64,000 nucleotides of DNA from Streptomyces sp. man185 (GCA_002551355.1 NTHE01000011.1:1-64000), one strand, 5' to 3'; positions 8,779-20,916 are shown, counted from the first letter of the stretch. Translations and numbers: made by a program. Notes: generated from the letters alone by a model not told the origin.

Positions 8779-10239
8779 GTGAGACCCGCGCCCACCATCC
8801 TCCACCTGGACATGGACGCCTTCTACGCGTCGGCGGAGCAGGCGTCCAAGCCGAGCCTGCGCGGCAAGGCGGTCGTGGTGGGCGGCCTCGGCCCGCGTGG
8901 AGTGGTCGCCACCGCCTCGTACGAGGCCCGGCGCCTCGGCGTGCACTCGGCGATGCCCACCGCCCAGGCCCGGCGGCTGGCGCCGAACGCGGCCTATCTG
9001 GTGCCCCGCTTCTCTCTCTACCGGGCGGTGAGCGACCAGGTGATGGACCTTCTGGGGCGGCTGTCGCCCCTGGTGGAGCCGCTCAGCCTGGACGAGGCCT
9101 TCGTGGACCTGGAGGCGGGCGGAGTGGCGGACGACTCGGCGTCGGCCCGCGCGACGGGCGAGGGGCTGCGGACGGCCATCCGTGCGGTGACCGGCCTCAG
9201 TGGATCCGTCGGACTGGCCGGTTCCAAGATGCTCGCCAAGATCGCCTCCGAGGAGGCGAAGCCCGACGGCCTGCTGGTCATCGAACCGGGCACCGAGCGC
9301 GAGCTGCTCGCCCCCATGTCCGTCCGCATCCTGCCGGGGGTCGGCCCGGCCACCGGCGACCACCTCAGACGTGCGGGGATGAGCACCGTCCACGACCTGG
9401 CCGAGGCGGGCGAGGCGGAGCTTGTGCGGCTGGTCGGCAAGGCCCACGGCCACGGGCTCTACCGGATGGCGCTGGGCCTGGACGACCGGCCGGTGGTCGC
9501 CGAGCGGGACGCCAAGTCCGTATCGGTGGAGGACACCTTCGACGTGGACCTGCACGACCGGGTGCGGGTGCGCGCCGAGGTGGAGCGGCTGGCCGTCCGG
9601 TGCGTGGAACGGCTGCGCGGCGCCGACCGGTCGGGCCGCACGGTGGTGCTGAAGGTACGCCGCTACGACTTCTCCACCCTGACCCGCTCCGAGACCCTCA
9701 GAGGCCCCACGGACGACCCCACCGTGGTCCGTGAGGCGGCAGGGCGGCTGCTGGAGTCCGTCGACACCACGGGCGGCGTACGGCTCCTGGGGGTCGGCGT
9801 CACGGGTCTTGCCGACTACACCCAGGAGGATCTGTTCGCCCAGGCCGCCGACGCCCGGGAGCTCGCGCAGCGGGCACAGGAGCACCGGGCACCGGTCATG
9901 GGGGGCGGCGAGGAGGAGGCCGCCCCGGAGCCCGAGGCGGACAGCGCCGAACTGCTCGCCGCGCGGCGCTGGCCCGCCGGGCACGATGTGCACCACGAGG
10001 AGCACGGGCACGGCTGGGTGCAGGGGAGTGGCATCGGCCGGGTCACCGTCCGGTTCGAGGACCCGTGGAGCGAGCCCGGCCGGGTCCTCACGTTCCGGAT
10101 CGACGATCCGCTGCTGTGGCCCGCCGATCCGCTGCCGCTCGTCCGCGAGGCGGCCGACTACTCCTCCTGGCCCGCCAGCCTGCCGAAGTCCCGGTCGGAG
10201 GATGTCGAATCCTCCGGAGGCGGGGAGTCCAGCCCGTAG
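8779..10239 (+). CDS. dinB: DNA polymerase IV (Y-family, DinB)
   Basis: A 486-residue translesion polymerase. The catalytic motifs are intact: HLDMDAFYAS at about 9-18 and SLDEAFVD at about 101-108. A helix-hairpin-helix region (LPGVGPATGDHLRRAG) and the little-finger domain follow. The C-terminal ~110 residues are acidic and then carry a conserved-looking WPAGHDV...GWVQGSGIGRVTVRFE unit also known from other actinobacterial DinB proteins. The GTG start has no ribosome site; ATAGGGC lies 13 bases upstream, so the mRNA may be leaderless. The 3' end overlaps the convergent PRC-barrel gene by 82 bases. Confidence 0.93.
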   Translation: MRPAPTILHLDMDAFYASAEQASKPSLRGKAVVVGGLGPRGVVATASYEARRLGVHSAMPTAQARRLAPNAAYLVPRFSLYRAVSDQVMDLLGRLSPLVEPLSLDEAFVDLEAGGVADDSASARATGEGLRTAIRAVTGLSGSVGLAGSKMLAKIASEEAKPDGLLVIEPGTERELLAPMSVRILPGVGPATGDHLRRAGMSTVHDLAEAGEAELVRLVGKAHGHGLYRMALGLDDRPVVAERDAKSVSVEDTFDVDLHDRVRVRAEVERLAVRCVERLRGADRSGRTVVLKVRRYDFSTLTRSETLRGPTDDPTVVREAAGRLLESVDTTGGVRLLGVGVTGLADYTQEDLFAQAADARELAQRAQEHRAPVMGGGEEEAAPEPEADSAELLAARRWPAGHDVHHEEHGHGWVQGSGIGRVTVRFEDPWSEPGRVLTFRIDDPLLWPADPLPLVREAADYSSWPASLPKSRSEDVESSGGGESSP

Positions 10240-10532
10240 TGGCGGTAGAGCTGGAGTTCCTGCTCGGGCGAGAGGTGTCTGCCGACGCCGAAGTCCGGCG
10301 CGCCCTTGATCAACGCGCGGTCGAAGGGGACGCGCAGCGCGTCCTCGACGAATTCGCTGGGCTCCAGCGGGACGAAGGCGTCCCTGCTGAACAGGCCGGT
10401 GCGCACGGCTGCCCACTCGGGCACACCCGTCGCGTCGTCGAGATAGACCTCATCCACCGTTCCGATCTTGGCGCCCTTGCGATCGAATGCCTTGCGGCCG
10501 ATCAGGCGGCGCGGATCGATATCGGTCTGCAC
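10158..10532 (-). CDS. PRC-barrel domain protein
   Basis: A 124-residue cytoplasmic protein with an N-terminal PRC-barrel: RRLIGRKAFDRKGAKIGTVD, then VPEWAAVRTGLFSRDAFVPL. PRC-barrels occur in RNA maturation and photosynthetic proteins and serve as binding modules. The C-terminal part (SPEQELQLYRHYGLD) is a short helix with an acidic tail. The GTG start was chosen because GGGAGG lies five bases upstream; a GTG four codons earlier is possible. Its last 27 codons are read from the opposite strand of dinB. Function unknown. Confidence 0.78.
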   Translation of the reverse strand: MQTDIDPRRLIGRKAFDRKGAKIGTVDEVYLDDATGVPEWAAVRTGLFSRDAFVPLEPSEFVEDALRVPFDRALIKGAPDFGVGRHLSPEQELQLYRHYGLDSPPPEDSTSSDRDFGRLAGQEE

Positions 10533-10671
10533 GGTGCCTCCCACTGGTCGCGGCTGCTCAGGGTGGTTCCTGTAGCCCCACCAGCACCACAGAAGTGCAG
10601 ATCCGTGGTGTCGGCCACTCGAGATCTCCGGCGCGGTGGCCGCTGGTAGGCTGGCAGTGGCTGCTGACCCC

Positions 10672-10891
10672 GTGCGGGAGAGTCCTCCGGTGCAGAATCC
10701 GGAGGCGCCGAAGGAGCAACTCCTCCCCGGAATCTCTCAGGCCCCCGTACCGCACGGTTGAGGTCACTCTGGAAAGCAGGGCAGTTCCGCGCGGGCGCAG
10801 GCTCGAACGGGCTCGACCCTCACCGACGGTGAAAGTCGGCACGCCTCCGGGCGGGCCGGTGAAGCTCTCAGGTTGAGATGACAGAGGGGGA
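10672..10891 (+). promoter_or_regulatory. Tandem glycine riboswitch
   Basis: Two glycine aptamers lie in series directly before gcvP. The first begins GTGCGGGAGAGTCC and contains GCGCCGAAGGAGCAA and CTCTCAGGC. The second ends with CTCTCAGGTTGAGATGACAG followed by AGGGGG, the invariant 3' consensus of the class. The spacing between aptamers is short, as is usual for cooperative tandem glycine riboswitches. Binding glycine normally turns on glycine cleavage genes. The boundaries are approximate to a few bases. A TAGGCT at 10647 could be the promoter -10 box. Confidence 0.93.
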
Positions 10892-10955
10892 GGCCGTTCG
10901 GGCACCCGCGCCGTGGTGCCCCTCGCAGGTCGTGACAGACCAGGAGGCCTCCACC

Positions 10956-13841
<2,886 letters not shown>

Positions 13842-13893
13842 GGCCGCCTGTCGTAGGTCGTGCGCCGTGAGCGGCGTACGCCGGACATGCGTC

Positions 13894-13927
13894 GGGGCCG
13901 GTGCGGAGATCTCTCCGGGCCGGCCCC
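13894..13927. terminator. Bidirectional hairpin between gcvP and the DUF5999 gene
   Basis: GGGGCCGG pairs with CCGGCCCC, with an inner GGAG/CTCC pairing, in the 103-base gap between two convergent genes. It would end transcription from both sides. Confidence 0.7.
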
Positions 13928-13944
13928 TTCTCGTACGACCGCTC

Positions 13945-14151
13945 TCAGGCGGCCTTCACCACGCGGCCGGCTGCCAGCGGCCGGTGCGGGGCGATGATCT
14001 GCCCGTCGGGCAGCAGTTCGCCGGTGTCCTCGAAGAGCAGGACGCCGTTGCACAGCAGGCTCCAGCCCTGTTCGGGGTGGTGGGCGCTCAGGCGGGCGGC
14101 CTCCCGGTCGGGTGAATCGGCGGTGGGGCAGGTTGGCTGGTGCTGGCACAT
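13945..14151 (-). CDS. Small conserved protein, DUF5999 family
   Basis: A 68-residue protein beginning MCQHQPTCPTADSPDREAA with a Cys/His cluster (C2, H3, C8). A central LLCNGVLLFEDTGELLPDG and APHRPL follow. This pattern is widely conserved in Streptomyces without known function. The clustered C, H and C near the N-terminus could bind a metal. The start at MCQH was chosen by family; an upstream in-frame ATG would add 19 residues, but GAAAGAA sits just before the chosen one. Confidence 0.75.
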   Translation of the reverse strand: MCQHQPTCPTADSPDREAARLSAHHPEQGWSLLCNGVLLFEDTGELLPDGQIIAPHRPLAAGRVVKAA

Positions 14152-14418
14152 GGATGGGTTCTTTCGCTGCGTCGAGTCGAGTGTCCTGCGGCTGGATGAG
14201 GTGTTCATGGCCGCCCCCGTATCAGTCGGTCCGGTCCCAGTGTTGCCCTACGGGGAAGAATCCGCAGGGATTTCGCTGCAGCACCCGTACTCCTCCCATG
14301 ACGCATCACCCGCGCGGACGGTTCAGCGCAACTGCACTGTCCCTTTGGGTGGTTCGGGGTGGCCGGATGGGGCTAGTCCGAGTGGGCAGCGCAGCGCCCC
14401 CGCAGTGAACCCTGCCGC

Positions 14419-14434
14419 GCCCGGCGTGCCGGGC
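14419..14434 (-). terminator. Possible terminator of the 194-residue hypothetical gene
   Basis: GCCCGGC-GT-GCCGGGC is a perfect seven-base-pair hairpin about 45 bases past the stop codon of the reverse-strand gene that follows on the map. The two-base loop is tight and there is no T run, so the call is modest. The rest of 14152-14477 holds no convincing gene. Confidence 0.45.
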
Positions 14435-14477
14435 GGATCGGGGCCGCCGCGGGGGCGGTGTGCCGGGACGGTGTCGG

Positions 14478-15062
14478 TCAGGCCGAGCTGAGGAGCGGCC
14501 CGGGCGCCACGCGCAGCGAGATGACGGGCAGCAGATCGGCGACGCGGTGCGGGCGATGGGCGGCGATGCCCGGCGGGGCCGGCGCCAGGGGCACCAGGAC
14601 GTCCGTCGGCGCGAGCACCCCGTCGGCGGGATCGGCCTCGGTGTCGCCGTGCAGCCAGAGGGTGAGCATGTAGAGCTCCGGGATGGACAGCAGCCGCGCC
14701 TGCCAGCCGGTGGCCGACGCCTCCGCCTGCCGGACGGCCAGCTCGGTCGAGGCGAGGTAGGGCCCCTCGAAGAAGTGGGAGAACGTCCAGCCGTCGGGGG
14801 TGAGCACGGTGTCCGCGGCGGCGACCGCGCGGCCCTCGCTCCGGATCAGGAAACGCCAGGCCGCGAGGCGGGTGAGGGGCGCCTCCCCGGTGGGAGCGAT
14901 CCGGTCCAGCACATGCACGGGGAGCGGCAGTTCGGGGCTCAGCGGTCCCTGGACGGACCGGAGAGCGGAAGTTCGGGCTTCGCGGACGGCGGTGGGAGAA
15001 CCGAGGGCCGCGAGAACGCTGCGCAGGGCGGGCGCGGGAGCCGGAGGGACATGCAGCGGCAT
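14478..15062 (-). CDS. Conserved hypothetical protein
   Basis: A 194-residue soluble protein with no recognised domain. An Ala/Pro-rich start (MPLHVPPAPAPALRSVL) leads to an alpha/beta-like body containing LAAWRFLIRSEGRAVAAAD and GWTFSHFFEGPYLASTELA, a mostly conserved-looking core rich in W, F and Y. There is no signal peptide or membrane helix. GAGAGG lies before the chosen ATG; the frame extends 49 codons upstream but that part looks non-coding. Third-position GC supports coding. Function unknown. Confidence 0.7.
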   Translation of the reverse strand: MPLHVPPAPAPALRSVLAALGSPTAVREARTSALRSVQGPLSPELPLPVHVLDRIAPTGEAPLTRLAAWRFLIRSEGRAVAAADTVLTPDGWTFSHFFEGPYLASTELAVRQAEASATGWQARLLSIPELYMLTLWLHGDTEADPADGVLAPTDVLVPLAPAPPGIAAHRPHRVADLLPVISLRVAPGPLLSSA

Positions 15063-15546
15063 AGTGGGTCGCCTCTCACTTCGGAGACACGGTGGAGCTT
15101 GGGCGGGTGCAGACGGCGCTGTCGGCGTGCGGGCCAGAGGAGGCCGGTGACGGGCGAGTCGTATCAACTCTCTGCCTCGTTGAGCGGAGTTTATATGACG
15201 CGTGTTCACACAGTGTTTCCGCTAGCAGTCGCGGATATGTCGCACAAGGCCGCATCCGGCCTTCGAAACGCGGTATTCCTGATGATTTGATCCGCCGCGG
15301 TCGGTGCCGACCTGGCACCCTTCCGGTGGCACGGACGGCCGAAACTCGTCGGCGTTTCCACCACGCATGCACCGGCTGAAAATGCCCGGTGCCGCATGCC
15401 GGGGGAATGTGCCTCCGGTCTCCTTCAACCAGACTATCGGGTATCGGAGGCCCGTGGGGGCGTTACGGATCACTCTCGCTGGGCATTATCGATCGTGATG
15501 CGAGCGGCCTGGGCCGCGGGCCACCCACTGGAGGAGGGACCCCTCG
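15063..15546. other. 484-base gap without a gene
   Basis: No frame shows Streptomyces-like codon use. GC is lower than in the flanking genes. A hairpin AAGGCCG-CATC-CGGCCTT lies at 15246-15263 without a T run. The right end must hold the promoter of the GCS2 gene, but I cannot assign clear -35 and -10 boxes. The divergent genes on both sides make this a shared regulatory region. Confidence 0.5.
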
Positions 15547-17052
15547 ATGGGGGAGAAGGTCGTGGCGGGAGCCTTTGACCTGTCCGATCGACAGGCGTAC
15601 CGCACGAAGCTCAACCGGTGCCTGGAGGGGCTGGGCAGACTCCTGGCGGAGCGGAGGTTCGACCGTCCGCGGAACCTGATGGGGCTGGAGATAGAGCTGA
15701 ATCTCGCGGGTTCCGACGGGATGCCCCGGATGATGAATCAGCAAGTGCTCCAGCGCATCGCGAGCCGGGATTTCCAGACCGAACTGGGGATGTTCAATCT
15801 CGAGGTGAATATCGTTCCGCACCGACTCGGCGGCCGCGTATTCGACCAGCTCTCGGAGGAGTTGCGGACCGGCCTCGCCTATGCGCACCGCAAGGCGGGG
15901 GAGGTGGACGCGGGGATCGTGATGATCGGAATCCTGCCCACTCTGGGGGAGCACGACGTGGTCTCCGCGAATCTCTCGGACGTGGACCGCTACACCTTGC
16001 TCAATGATCAGATGGCGGCCGCCCGGGGGGAGGAATTCGCCCTGGATATCGAAGGCGTCGAGCGATTGGTCTGCTCCTCGCCCTCGATCGCCCCGGAATC
16101 GGCCTGTACCTCGGTGCAACTGCATCTCCAGGTGACGCCTGCCAGGTTCGCCGATGTCTGGAACGCCGCCCAGGCGATCACCGGCGTCCAGATCGCGCTG
16201 GGCGCCAACGCGCCCTTCCTGTTCGGCAAGGAGCTGTGGCGCGAGTCCCGGCCGCCGCTGTTCCAGCAGGCCACCGATGTACGGCCGCCGGAGCTGGCGA
16301 ACCAGGGCGTGCGCCCCAGGACCTGGTTCGGGGAGCGCTGGATCGGCTCCGCCCACGAGCTGTTCGAGGAGAACCTGCGCTACTTCCCGCCGCTGCTGCC
16401 GATCTGCGACGACGAGGACCCGCTGGAGGTGCTGGACGAGGGCGGGGTGCCCGAGCTGGGCGAGCTGGTGCTGCACAACGGCACCGTCTACCGCTGGAAC
16501 CGCCCGGTGTACGGGATCGCCGACGGCGTTCCCCATCTGCGGGTGGAGAACCGCGTTCTGCCCGCCGGGCCGACGGTCACCGACGTGATCGCCAACGCCG
16601 CCTTCTACTACGGGCTCGTGCGGGCGCTCGCCGAGGAGTCCCGGCCGGTGTGGAGCCGGCTGCCGTTCGAGGCCGCCGAGGAGAATTTCAACGAGGCCTG
16701 CCGGCACGGCATCGAGGCCGAGTTGCTCTGGCCGCGCTCGGGCCGCTCCGGCGGGCTGGCCAGGATCCCCGCGGTACAGCTGGTGCAGGAGGAGCTGCTG
16801 CCGCTGGCCGCCGCGGGCCTGGACGCCTGGCACATCGAGCCCGCGGACCGGGACCACTATCTCGGCGTGATCGAGGAGCGCTGCAAGCGGCGCGTCAACG
16901 GGGCCTCCTGGCAGGTCGCCACGTACGACCGGGCCCTGGAGGCCGGGCTCGGGCGGGAGGCGGCACTCGCGGCCATGACGCGGCGCTACGCGGAGCTGAT
17001 GCATGCCGGGGAGCCGGTGCACACCTGGCCGGTGGGCTTCCCGGCGCCCTGA
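15547..17052 (+). CDS. Glutamate-cysteine ligase family protein (GCS2)
   Basis: A 501-residue ATP-dependent carboxylate-amine ligase of the GCS2 superfamily. Family marks are MGLEIELNLAG at about 40 (metal-binding Glu residues), TELGMFNLEVNIVPH at about 79, SVQLHLQV, and ANAPFLFGK about two thirds of the way into the fold. Actinobacteria make mycothiol rather than glutathione, so the product may be a gamma-glutamyl compound such as that used in ergothioneine synthesis (EgtA). No egt neighbours are present here, so the acceptor is unknown. GGAGG lies about ten bases before ATG. Confidence 0.82.
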   Translation: MGEKVVAGAFDLSDRQAYRTKLNRCLEGLGRLLAERRFDRPRNLMGLEIELNLAGSDGMPRMMNQQVLQRIASRDFQTELGMFNLEVNIVPHRLGGRVFDQLSEELRTGLAYAHRKAGEVDAGIVMIGILPTLGEHDVVSANLSDVDRYTLLNDQMAAARGEEFALDIEGVERLVCSSPSIAPESACTSVQLHLQVTPARFADVWNAAQAITGVQIALGANAPFLFGKELWRESRPPLFQQATDVRPPELANQGVRPRTWFGERWIGSAHELFEENLRYFPPLLPICDDEDPLEVLDEGGVPELGELVLHNGTVYRWNRPVYGIADGVPHLRVENRVLPAGPTVTDVIANAAFYYGLVRALAEESRPVWSRLPFEAAEENFNEACRHGIEAELLWPRSGRSGGLARIPAVQLVQEELLPLAAAGLDAWHIEPADRDHYLGVIEERCKRRVNGASWQVATYDRALEAGLGREAALAAMTRRYAELMHAGEPVHTWPVGFPAP

Positions 17053-17072
17053 GGGCCGCCGCTCGCGGGGGA

Positions 17073-17101
17073 GTGACGGGGCCGGCTCGTGGCCCCGTCA
17101 C
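17073..17101. terminator. Bidirectional terminator
   Basis: GTGACGGGGCC and GGCCCCGTCAC form a perfect 11-bp stem with a seven-base loop. It lies in the 88-base gap between two convergent genes and can serve both. Confidence 0.85.
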
Positions 17102-17140
17102 TGCTGTGCGGCGCGCGGCCCGGGGGATTTCCGGGAACCG

Positions 17141-18934
17141 TCACTCCTGTGCGGCGCGGCCGTTCTGGCCCGCCGCCATGATGGCCTGGAGGATCACCGC
17201 CTGGATCTCCGCCGGGTCGCTCACCTCGTAGCCGTCGCCGCCGGTGACCCGGGCGATCTCGGCGACCTCGTCGCGGTCCGCGTCCGGGCCCACCGCGATC
17301 GCGATGACCGGGACGGGGCGCTCCGGGTCGACGAGTTCCTTCAGCTCCGCGACGAGCCCGCTGCGCGAGATGCCTTTCGTGTCCTGGTTGGAGCCGTCGG
17401 TGAGGATCACCAGGGCGTTGAACTTGCCCTTCACATACGTCGACCGGGCCTCCTTGTACGAGGCCAGCGTCGTGTCGTACAGCCCCGTCGCACCGCCGGG
17501 CACCGGCCGCAACCCCGCGAACGCGGCCGTGAGCTTCTCCCGGTGGGTGCCTCCGCCCTCGGCCGGGTCGCCGAGCCGTTTCGTCTCCATGAGCCGCCGG
17601 TAGTCCTTCTCGCCGTCCAGCGTGGTGGCGAACTCCCACAGCCCGATCTCGTCGTTCGGGGTGAACTGGCCCAGCGCCTGGATCAGCGACTCCTTGGTGA
17701 CGTCCATCCGGGACTGGTTCCGGCCCGGCACGAGGGTCGCCATGGAGCCGGAGGCGTCGACCACCGTGGTCAGCCGGGCGCTCTGCACGGTGATCGTCCA
17801 CATCCCGAGCGTCTCCTGGAGTTCCTCGGTCGAGGGAGCCTCGGCGACCGGTTCGGCGTACGGCTGGGGCTTTCGGCCGCCGGCCGCCGCGACGAGGGAG
17901 TCCTCCGCGGTCCCGTCGCCGGCCCGGAACCCGTGCCGGGCGAAGGTGGCCCGAGCCTTCGCGTCGCCCAGAAGGTTCATGAAGCGCAGGGCCGCGCGGG
18001 ACTCCGCGGTGCTCAGCCGCACCTCGTTCACCAGCGTGTACGGGTAGTCCAGCAGCACAGTGCCGTCCTGCGGGTAGAAGAGGTCCAGCTTGCCGGCGCC
18101 GGTCGCCTCCGCGTTGTGCGCGAAAGCCGCCTGCTCGGAGATCAGGACCGCCTGATTGCGCTTCGGATTGCCCTCCTCGGCCCCGGACGTGCTCCGTGCG
18201 AGGGTCTCCAGCACCTGGGCGTCGCCGTCCGACATCCGCTCGGCGAGCACCTTCGCGGTCTGGGCGACCCGGGTGTCGCTGTCCCCGCCCTGCCGCGCGG
18301 ACGAGGCGCCGATGCCGGCGAGCGCCAGCAGCCCGGTGGCGCTGCGCGCCGGGTCCGCGGCGCCGAGGCGCACCCGGTCCGAACCGAGGGTCCCGGCGAC
18401 CAGCTCGGCCCAGGTGTACGTCTTCCCGGGCCAGCCCAGCGACCGTGAGGCGGACGGCACCATGGCCAGCGCCACCGGAGAGGAGGCCACCGAATCGGAC
18501 GGGGAGACGGGAACGCCCTCGCCCAGCCCCTTGGCCCGCTCCAGCCACAGGTCGGAGTCGGGCAGCCAGACCTGGAAGTCGGGTTCCGCGTTGCCTGCCG
18601 CGAGGGCTTCGGCGACCTTGTGCGCATCCCGGGCCAGCACCTCCACCGCGAGGCAGCGCCCGTCGGCCATCACCTCGTCCGCGCGGGCCTGCTCGGCTAT
18701 GGAGCGCACGGCGGGGGCGATGTCCGGGGACGCGACCACGGACAGGTGCACGGCGGAGTCCTCGCAGGACTCGGAGAACGACAACAGGCCGCCCTTGGCC
18801 GCTACCGCCGTTCCCGTCGCCACGGCGAGGACGAGCAGGGTGGCGATGACGACCGTACGGCGTCGGCGCCGGGTACTCGGGCGGTCCCGGCGTCCCTCCG
18901 CCGCGTGGCCGTCGGGCAAGCTATGACGTCCCAT
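17141..18934 (-). CDS. Membrane-anchored substrate-binding / VWA domain protein
   Basis: A 597-residue extracytoplasmic protein. An Arg-rich cytoplasmic stub is followed by one transmembrane helix (27-46) with no lipobox cysteine at its end. About 50-350 resembles a solute-binding protein fold. From about 385 a von Willebrand A domain carries the metal-ion site DASGS (about 390), then TGLYDTTLASY and VILTDGSN. It may bind a ligand or partner protein at the cell surface; such fusions are common in Streptomyces and uncharacterised. AAGGAGG precedes the ATG. No transporter genes are adjacent. Confidence 0.82.
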   Translation of the reverse strand: MGRHSLPDGHAAEGRRDRPSTRRRRRTVVIATLLVLAVATGTAVAAKGGLLSFSESCEDSAVHLSVVASPDIAPAVRSIAEQARADEVMADGRCLAVEVLARDAHKVAEALAAGNAEPDFQVWLPDSDLWLERAKGLGEGVPVSPSDSVASSPVALAMVPSASRSLGWPGKTYTWAELVAGTLGSDRVRLGAADPARSATGLLALAGIGASSARQGGDSDTRVAQTAKVLAERMSDGDAQVLETLARSTSGAEEGNPKRNQAVLISEQAAFAHNAEATGAGKLDLFYPQDGTVLLDYPYTLVNEVRLSTAESRAALRFMNLLGDAKARATFARHGFRAGDGTAEDSLVAAAGGRKPQPYAEPVAEAPSTEELQETLGMWTITVQSARLTTVVDASGSMATLVPGRNQSRMDVTKESLIQALGQFTPNDEIGLWEFATTLDGEKDYRRLMETKRLGDPAEGGGTHREKLTAAFAGLRPVPGGATGLYDTTLASYKEARSTYVKGKFNALVILTDGSNQDTKGISRSGLVAELKELVDPERPVPVIAIAVGPDADRDEVAEIARVTGGDGYEVSDPAEIQAVILQAIMAAGQNGRAAQE

Positions 18935-19104
18935 GTCGGTGGTGCCCCTCCTTGAGGATGAAACAAGGAAAAGGGGGCCCCGACCATCAGCGATGGTGGT
19001 CGTCCCCCGGCCTGTCACGCATGATCTTCGTACCTGTATTCGAGACCCTAGCGGGACGGTTGGTGGGATGAGACGCGATTGCAGAACAAAAGGCAGGTGT
19101 ACAG

Positions 19105-19899
19105 GTGGAGGCCGGGCGCGTGGCTGATTCTTTTCCCCAAGAGGCCGTGTCACGAAGGATCTTGCGGTCCGAGGTCGTGCTGGTCCTGGCGCTCTCCCTG
19201 GGCGCGAGCGCACTGTCGGCCCTCATCAGTTTTGTCGGATCACTGACGAAACCGGGAGGATTGAAGGACCAGGCGGCGACGCTCAACGGCTCGTACGCTC
19301 CGGGCCGTCCATGGCTTGATCTGGCATGGCAAATGTTCGGGATCGCAACGGCTCTGGTGCCGGTCGCGCTGGTCGCGCATCTGCTGATCCGGGAGGGTGC
19401 GGGCCTGCGGGCCATCGGCTTCGACCGGGCCAGGCCCTGGTTCGACCTCGGCCGCGGAACCCTGGTCGCGGCCGGCATCGGCAGCGCGGGCCTCGCCTTC
19501 TACCTCGTGGCCCGCGCCACCGGATTCAACCTGACGGTCGTTCCCGAATCCCTGCCCGAGGTCTGGTGGAAATTCCCCGTACTGATCCTCTCGGCGATCC
19601 AGAACTCCGTGGTGGAGGAGGTCATCGTCGTCGGGTATCTGCTGCGCAGGCTCGGGCAGTTGGGCTGGACGCCGATGGCCGCCCTGGTGGCCAGCTCCGT
19701 GCTGCGCGGGTCGTACCACCTGTACCAGGGGATCGGCGGCTTCATCGGCAACGTGGTGATGGGCGTCGTCTTCGTGCTGCTCTACCGGCGCTGGGGCCGG
19801 GTGGGCCCGCTGGTGGTCGCGCACGCGCTCCTGGACATCGGGGCGTTCGTCGGTTACGCCCTGCTCGCGGGCCGGGTCGACTGGCTGCCGACGCCCTGA
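19105..19899 (+). CDS. CPBP-family intramembrane metalloprotease (CAAX-like)
   Basis: A 264-residue polytopic membrane protein. The three CPBP motifs are visible: the double glutamate in NSVVEEVIVVGYLLRRL (about 170), the aromatic-histidine SYHLYQ, and the later AHALLDI histidine with a small-residue helix. These form the zinc site of Rce1-like intramembrane proteases. Substrates are unknown; in bacteria they process bacteriocins, regulators or lipid-anchored proteins. GTG start with AGGCAGG upstream. Divergent from the VWA gene, with about 170 bases between them. Confidence 0.85.
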   Translation: MEAGRVADSFPQEAVSRRILRSEVVLVLALSLGASALSALISFVGSLTKPGGLKDQAATLNGSYAPGRPWLDLAWQMFGIATALVPVALVAHLLIREGAGLRAIGFDRARPWFDLGRGTLVAAGIGSAGLAFYLVARATGFNLTVVPESLPEVWWKFPVLILSAIQNSVVEEVIVVGYLLRRLGQLGWTPMAALVASSVLRGSYHLYQGIGGFIGNVVMGVVFVLLYRRWGRVGPLVVAHALLDIGAFVGYALLAGRVDWLPTP

Positions 19900-19942
19900 G
19901 CGCGGTGCCGTGTGGTCGGTGGACTCCCGGCGGGCCCCGTCG

Positions 19943-20764
19943 TCAGAGGGCGGTGAGCAGTTCGCCGTCGATCACCGTGACCGCAGTGCCGGTCAGCAGG
20001 GTGCGCTCGCCGCGCAGTGCGGTGCCCACCAGCCCCGAGCGGGCGGACGCCTGCAGTCCGGTGAGGTCGTCGCGGCCGAGGCGGGCCGACCAGAAGGGGG
20101 CCAGAGCGGTGTGGGCGCTGCCGGTGACGGGGTCCTCGTCGATGCCGACGCCCGGGAAGAAGCCGCGCGAGACGTAGTCGTAGCCCCGGGCGGGGTCCTC
20201 GGCCGCGGCGGTGGCGATGACGCCGCGCCTGGAGTGGGCCACCAGGGCCGCGAAGTCCGGGGCGAGCGTCCGCACGGTCGCCTCGTCGCGGAGCTCGACG
20301 AGCAGGTCGCCGATGTGCTCGCCGGTGTCGTGCACCGAGACGGGGTCCGCCCCGAGGGCGTCGGCGAGGCCGTACGGCACCGGCTCCTCGGTCAGCGGGG
20401 AGGTCGGGAAGTCGAGGGTGAGGGAGCCGTCCGGCTGGGCGGTCGCGGTCAGGATCCCGCAGCGCGCGGCGAAGCGCACCGGGCCGGTGGCCAGACCCGT
20501 GGTGTGCAGGACGTGGGCGGTGGCGAGCGTCGCGTGCCCGCACATGTCCACCTCGGTGGCCGGGGTGAACCAGCGCAGCGCCCAGTCGGCCGTGCCGCCC
20601 GGCGGCAGCGGGTGGGCGAAGGCCGTCTCGGAGAGGTTGACCTCGGCGGCGATCTCCGAGAGGCGTTCGGCGGCCGGGAACGCGCCGCCCTCCAGCAGAA
20701 GCACGCCGGCGGGGTTTCCGGAGAAGGGGCGGTCGGTGAACGCGTCGACGATGCGAATCCTCAT
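19943..20764 (-). CDS. PhzF-family isomerase/epimerase
   Basis: A 273-residue protein of the diaminopimelate-epimerase fold, PhzF branch. Landmarks are the start MRIRIVDAFTDRPFSGNPAGV, the catalytic-glutamate segment NLSETAF (about 43), the CGHATLATAHVL loop and the later DPVTGSAHTALAPFW. PhzF proteins isomerise trans-2,3-dihydro-3-hydroxyanthranilate, but most homologues outside phenazine clusters have unknown substrates. No phenazine genes are present. The start was chosen by family alignment; upstream in-frame sequence is not conserved-looking. Confidence 0.88.
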   Translation of the reverse strand: MRIRIVDAFTDRPFSGNPAGVLLLEGGAFPAAERLSEIAAEVNLSETAFAHPLPPGGTADWALRWFTPATEVDMCGHATLATAHVLHTTGLATGPVRFAARCGILTATAQPDGSLTLDFPTSPLTEEPVPYGLADALGADPVSVHDTGEHIGDLLVELRDEATVRTLAPDFAALVAHSRRGVIATAAAEDPARGYDYVSRGFFPGVGIDEDPVTGSAHTALAPFWSARLGRDDLTGLQASARSGLVGTALRGERTLLTGTAVTVIDGELLTAL

Positions 20765-20916
20765 GAGGCGACCGTAGATCGCCCGCGCGGAGACGGACCA
20801 AGGCCAATTCCGGGTGTCTGGCCCCTGCCCGTCGGCCGCGTCGCGTCCGCCCGGGGGCCGCTGCCCGCCCACCACTGCCCGGGCCGCGCGTCCGCAGGGG
20901 ATCCCTCGGTCACCGA

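Noticed and set aside
15246..15263. Terminator from the AAGGCCG/CGGCCTT hairpin
   Set aside because: It lies between divergent genes and lacks a T run, so nothing would need to end there.
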